36,606 bases of DNA from Actinomycetales bacterium (GTDB lineage: Bacteria; Actinomycetota; Actinomycetes; Actinomycetales; Kineosporiaceae). Below the pieces are notes generated by a model. It ran no database searches. It was not told where the DNA came from and saw only the letters and a list, made by a program, of their open reading frames with translations. Below, in pieces: positions 33,993 through 36,606 of the stretch. Both the position numbers and the translations under genes were made by a program. Numbering within the stretch: position 1 is the first letter of the stretch; each line of letters begins with the position of its first letter. The stretch is from positions 1 to 36,606 of the forward strand of contig JAAYAH010000038.1 of assembly GCA_012719445.1 (NCBI GenBank), read 5' to 3'.

Positions 33993-34291
33993 GCGTCGGC
34001 CGGCGGGGAGGGAACGATGACGTGGGTCAACGGGCTACGGGGTGGAGGGGATCCGCCGGGCCTGCGAGCACGTGCTGTCCTGGACGGCGACCCCCGTCGG
34101 AGGGGCTCGGCATCTCCACCCCGCCGGACCGGGTCCCGCCGCCGTCCTCGGCCGTCCGGGTCCTCAAGGCGGCCGACGGTGTGATCGACAGGGGCGGCGC
34201 GGGTTCCGGGCGGTCGCGCCATAGACTCCGGGCATCACGTGGCCCCGGCGGTGCCGACCGGCCCCCCGACCCTGCGATCACGGGAGCGCGC
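33993..34291. other. 299-bp gap upstream of gatC
   Basis: No secure gene. A possible 55-codon ORF (34017-34184) starts with ATG behind a good GGGGAGGGA site, but its Arg/Pro/Gly-rich product looks like the random translation of GC-rich DNA. It could be a decayed gene or a leader peptide. The gatC promoter lies at its end. Confidence 0.35.
34222..34227 (+). promoter_or_regulatory. Candidate -10 box TAGACT of the gatCAB operon
   Basis: TAGACT at 34222-34227 would start transcription near 34234, giving a leader of about 58 nt before the gatC ATG, which has GGGAG just upstream. Unlike the leaderless candidates elsewhere in the window, this operon appears to have an ordinary leader. Confidence 0.45.
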
Positions 34292-34588
34292 ATGTCCGCC
34301 ATCTCGCGCGAGGAGGTCGCCCACCTCGCGATGCTGGCCCGCATCGACCTCGCACCGGAGGAGCTGGACCTCATGGCCGACCAGCTCGGCGTCATCCTCG
34401 ACGCGGTGGCCCAGGTGCAGAAGGTCGCGACGGAGGACGTTCCGGCGACCTCGCACCCGATCCCGCTGACCAACGTCACCCGACCGGACGTCCCCCGACC
34501 GGGGCTGACCGCGGAGGAGGCGCTGTCCGGCGCACCCGCGGCAGAGGACCAGCGATTCCGCGTCCCGCGCATCCTCGAGGAGGACTGA
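34292..34588 (+). CDS. gatC: Asp-tRNA(Asn)/Glu-tRNA(Gln) amidotransferase subunit C
   Basis: 98 residues, standard for GatC, the small subunit that clamps GatA to Gat[23 protein letters not shown] and the [14 protein letters not shown] helix, then [21 protein letters not shown] and the C-terminal FRVPRIL match the family throughout. ATG 34292 has GGGAG upstream. gatA begins 1 bp after its stop, so the two are translationally coupled. Confidence 0.95.
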   Translation: MSAISREEVAHLAMLARIDLAPEELDLMADQLGVILDAVAQVQKVATEDVPATSHPIPLTNVTRPDVPRPGLTAEEALSGAPAAEDQRFRVPRILEED

Positions 34589-34589
34589 C

Positions 34590-36146
34590 GTGCCCACCGA
34601 CGCGACCACTCCCACCGCGGACGATCTGACCCGGCGCAGCGCGGCCGAGCTCGCCACGGCCCTCGCCGCGGGCGAGGTCTCCTCGGTCGAGGTGACCCGG
34701 GCGCACCTCGACCGGATCGCCGCCGTCGACGGCGGCGAGCGCGGGGTCCACGCCTTCCTGCACGTGGCCGCCGAGGCGGCGCTGGCGGCGGCCGGGGCCG
34801 TGGACACCGCCAGGGCCGCGGGGGAGGAGCTGCCCCCGCTGGCCGGTGTCCCGGTCGCGGTCAAGGACGTCATGACGACGGTGGGCATGCCGACCACCTG
34901 CGGGTCCCGGATCCTCTCCGGCTGGGTGCCCCCCTACGACGCCACCGTGGTCCGCAGGCTCCGGGACGCCCGGCTGGTGATCCTCGGCAAGACCAACATG
35001 GACGAGTTCGCCATGGGCTCCTCCACCGAGCACTCCGCCTACGGCCCCACCCGCAACCCCTGGGACCTCGACCGGATCCCCGGCGGCTCCGGGGGCGGCT
35101 CGGCGGCGGCGGTCGCGGCGTTCGAGGCCCCCCTGGCCACCGGCACCGACACCGGCGGCTCGATCCGGCAGCCCGCTGCGGTCACCGGGACCGTCGGCGT
35201 CAAGCCCACCTACGGCGGGGTGTCCCGGTACGGGATCGTGGCCATGGCCAGCAGCCTCGACCAGCCGGGGCCCTGCGGGCGGACGGTCCTCGACACCGCG
35301 CTGCTGCACGAGGTGATGGCGGGGTACGACCCCATGGACTCCACCAGCCTCACCGATCCGGTGCCGCCGGTCGTCGAGGCGGCCCGGCAGGGCGACGTCG
35401 CGGGCATGCGGATCGCGGTGGTGCGCGAGCTGTCCGGGGACGGCTACCAGGACGGCGTGCGGGCCCGGTTCTCCGAGGCGGTCGACGCCCTGGTCGACGC
35501 CGGGGCCAAGGTCGTCGAGGTGTCCTGCCCGAGCTTCACCGCCGCCCTCGGCGCCTACTACCTGATCATGCCGAGCGAGGTCAGCAGCAACCTGGCCCGG
35601 TTCGACGCGATGCGCTACGGGCTGCGGGTGCCCCCGGAGGGTGTCGCCGACCCCACCGCGGAGCAGGTGATGTGCGCGACCCGGGCCGCCGGGTTCGGTG
35701 CCGAGGTCAAACGGCGGATCATCCTCGGCACCTACGCGCTGTCGTCCGGGTACTACGACGCCTACTACGGCTCCGCGCAGAAGGTGCGCACCCTCATCCA
35801 GCGCGACTTCGCCGCCGCCTTCGCCGAGGCCGACGTCGTCGTGTCGCCCACCGCGCCGACCACGGCGTTCCGGCTGGGGGAGAAGCTCGACGACCCGCTG
35901 GCCATGTACCTCAACGACGTCGCGACCATCCCGGTCAACCTGGCCGGGCTGCCGGGGATGTCGCTGCCGGCCGGTCTCGCCGACGAGGACGGCCTGCCGG
36001 TCGGGCTCCAGATCGTCGCCCCCGCCAGGGCGGACGACCGGCTCTACCGGGTCGGCGCGGCCCTGGAACGTGTCCTGCTCGCCCGCTGGGGCGGTCCGCT
36101 GCTCGATCGCGCGCCCGCCCTCGCCACCGCGGAGGTGACCCGATGA
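34590..36146 (+). CDS. gatA: Asp-tRNA(Asn)/Glu-tRNA(Gln) amidotransferase subunit A
   Basis: 518 residues. Amidase-signature glutaminase subunit that releases ammonia for conversion of Glu-tRNA(Gln) and Asp-tRNA(Asn). The Ser-cisSer-Lys triad is complete: Lys92 in PVAVKDVM, Ser167 in [13 protein letters not shown] and nucleophile Ser191 in [13 protein letters not shown], the two serines 24 residues apart as in characterised Gat[22 protein letters not shown] follows. GTG 34590 has GAGGAGG upstream within the end of gatC. Its stop overlaps the gatB ATG by 4 nt. Confidence 0.97.
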   Translation: MPTDATTPTADDLTRRSAAELATALAAGEVSSVEVTRAHLDRIAAVDGGERGVHAFLHVAAEAALAAAGAVDTARAAGEELPPLAGVPVAVKDVMTTVGMPTTCGSRILSGWVPPYDATVVRRLRDARLVILGKTNMDEFAMGSSTEHSAYGPTRNPWDLDRIPGGSGGGSAAAVAAFEAPLATGTDTGGSIRQPAAVTGTVGVKPTYGGVSRYGIVAMASSLDQPGPCGRTVLDTALLHEVMAGYDPMDSTSLTDPVPPVVEAARQGDVAGMRIAVVRELSGDGYQDGVRARFSEAVDALVDAGAKVVEVSCPSFTAALGAYYLIMPSEVSSNLARFDAMRYGLRVPPEGVADPTAEQVMCATRAAGFGAEVKRRIILGTYALSSGYYDAYYGSAQKVRTLIQRDFAAAFAEADVVVSPTAPTTAFRLGEKLDDPLAMYLNDVATIPVNLAGLPGMSLPAGLADEDGLPVGLQIVAPARADDRLYRVGAALERVLLARWGGPLLDRAPALATAEVTR

Positions 36147-36606
36147 CCCCGCAGCCCTCCGGCGTCCTGACCAGCGTGACCGGCGACGCCCTGCTGCCGT
36201 ATCAGGAGGCCGTCGCGGCCTACGACCCGGTGATGGGTCTCGAGGTGCACGTCGAGCTGAACACGGCGACGAAGATGTTCTGCGGCTGCCCGACCGTCTT
36301 CGGCGCCGAGCCCAACACCCAGGTGTGCCCGGTGTGCCTCGGCCTGCCCGGCGCGCTGCCGGTGCTCAACGCCAAGGGGCTGGAGTCGGCGATCCGGATC
36401 GGGCTGGCCCTCAACTGCGAGATCGCGTCCTGGTGCCGGTTCGCGCGGAAGAACTACTTCTACCCGGACATGCCGAAGAACTTCCAGACCTCGCAGTACG
36501 ACGAGCCGATCGCCTTCGACGGCCACCTCGACGTCGAACTGGAGGACGGCGAGACCTTCCGGGTGCTCATCGAGCGCGCGCACATGGAGGAGGACACCGG
36601 CAAGTC
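36143..36606 (+). CDS. gatB: Asp-tRNA(Asn)/Glu-tRNA(Gln) amidotransferase subunit B (3' end missing)
   Basis: The first 154 codons of GatB, the tRNA-binding kinase-like subunit; the gene continues past the window edge. The ATG at 36143 overlaps the gatA stop (ATGA), with GGAGG 7 nt upstream. [36 protein letters not shown] with paired Cys residues of the zinc site, [19 protein letters not shown] and [12 protein letters not shown] are GatB signatures. The first 27 residues are an N-terminal lead before the conserved domain. Confidence 0.96.
   Translation, partial: MTPQPSGVLTSVTGDALLPYQEAVAAYDPVMGLEVHVELNTATKMFCGCPTVFGAEPNTQVCPVCLGLPGALPVLNAKGLESAIRIGLALNCEIASWCRFARKNYFYPDMPKNFQTSQYDEPIAFDGHLDVELEDGETFRVLIERAHMEEDTGK

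Noticed and set aside
34017-34184. Small ORF of 55 codons with a good ribosome-binding site between the YdjM-like gene and gatC
   Set aside because: The product is Arg/Pro/Gly-rich and looks like noncoding GC-rich sequence, with no conserved pattern; recorded only as a possibility in the gap entry.

Overview
The window is about 36.6 kb of very GC-rich DNA with strong third-position GC bias, many GTG starts, candidate leaderless promoters (TAnnnT 6-7 nt before a GTG) and tightly overlapping genes. The GlgE maltosyltransferase pathway, and the order cysteine desulfurase - mnmA - MetE-like - ligA - gatC-gatA-gatB, point to an actinobacterium. I cannot name the genus. No rRNA, tRNA or CRISPR array was seen.

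Layout. (1) 1-4990: the 3' end of a secreted CBM2-linker-GH43 glycosidase, a perfect bidirectional hairpin, a reverse-strand PLP-dependent Orn/Lys/Arg-type decarboxylase whose N-terminus holds six perfect hexapeptide repeats, a divergent alpha/beta hydrolase, and the headless 3' remnant of a transglutaminase-like gene. (2) 4991-5501: a partly AT-richer gap with several small palindromes. (3) 5502-9548: a compact surface-polymer operon with a WcaI-like GT4 glycosyltransferase, a flippase-like membrane protein and two tandem cytidylyltransferase-fold proteins; the first of the pair is degenerate and carries a 24-bp minisatellite. (4) 9692-10873: a REC-HDOD signalling protein, closed by a perfect 12-bp stem hairpin. 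(5) 11161-24941: an alpha-glucan/trehalose block. On the reverse strand, glgE, treS and a maltokinase-GlgB fusion form one translationally coupled operon. glgP diverges from it and glgX converges on glgP. (6) 25029-29228: a YbjN-like gene, a cysteine desulfurase, mnmA and a MetE-C-terminal-like gene. (7) 29290-31209: an apparently intact ISKra4-like insertion sequence with 12-bp terminal inverted repeats and an 8-bp target duplication, inserted just upstream of ligA. (8) 31261-36606: ligA, a YdjM-like membrane protein and the gatC-gatA-gatB operon, with gatB running off the end.

How the parts work together. TreS interconverts trehalose and maltose, the maltokinase half of the fusion makes maltose-1-phosphate, GlgE polymerises it into alpha-1,4-glucan, and the GlgB half adds branches. 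GlgP and GlgX take the polymer apart. Two consecutive steps, making the maltosyl donor and branching its polymer, sit on one 1347-residue polypeptide joined by a Pro/Glu repeat linker. No glgC, glgA or otsAB is in the window. The cysteine desulfurase can feed sulfur to MnmA for tRNA 2-thiouridine, and GatCAB makes Gln-tRNA/Asn-tRNA by transamidation.

The most notable points are the maltokinase-GlgB fusion, the precisely delimited IS with a possible -1 frameshift site, the in-frame minisatellites in several genes, the perfect inverted repeat in the glgE/glgP divergent region, and the transglutaminase remnant lying in frame behind the hydrolase stop codon.
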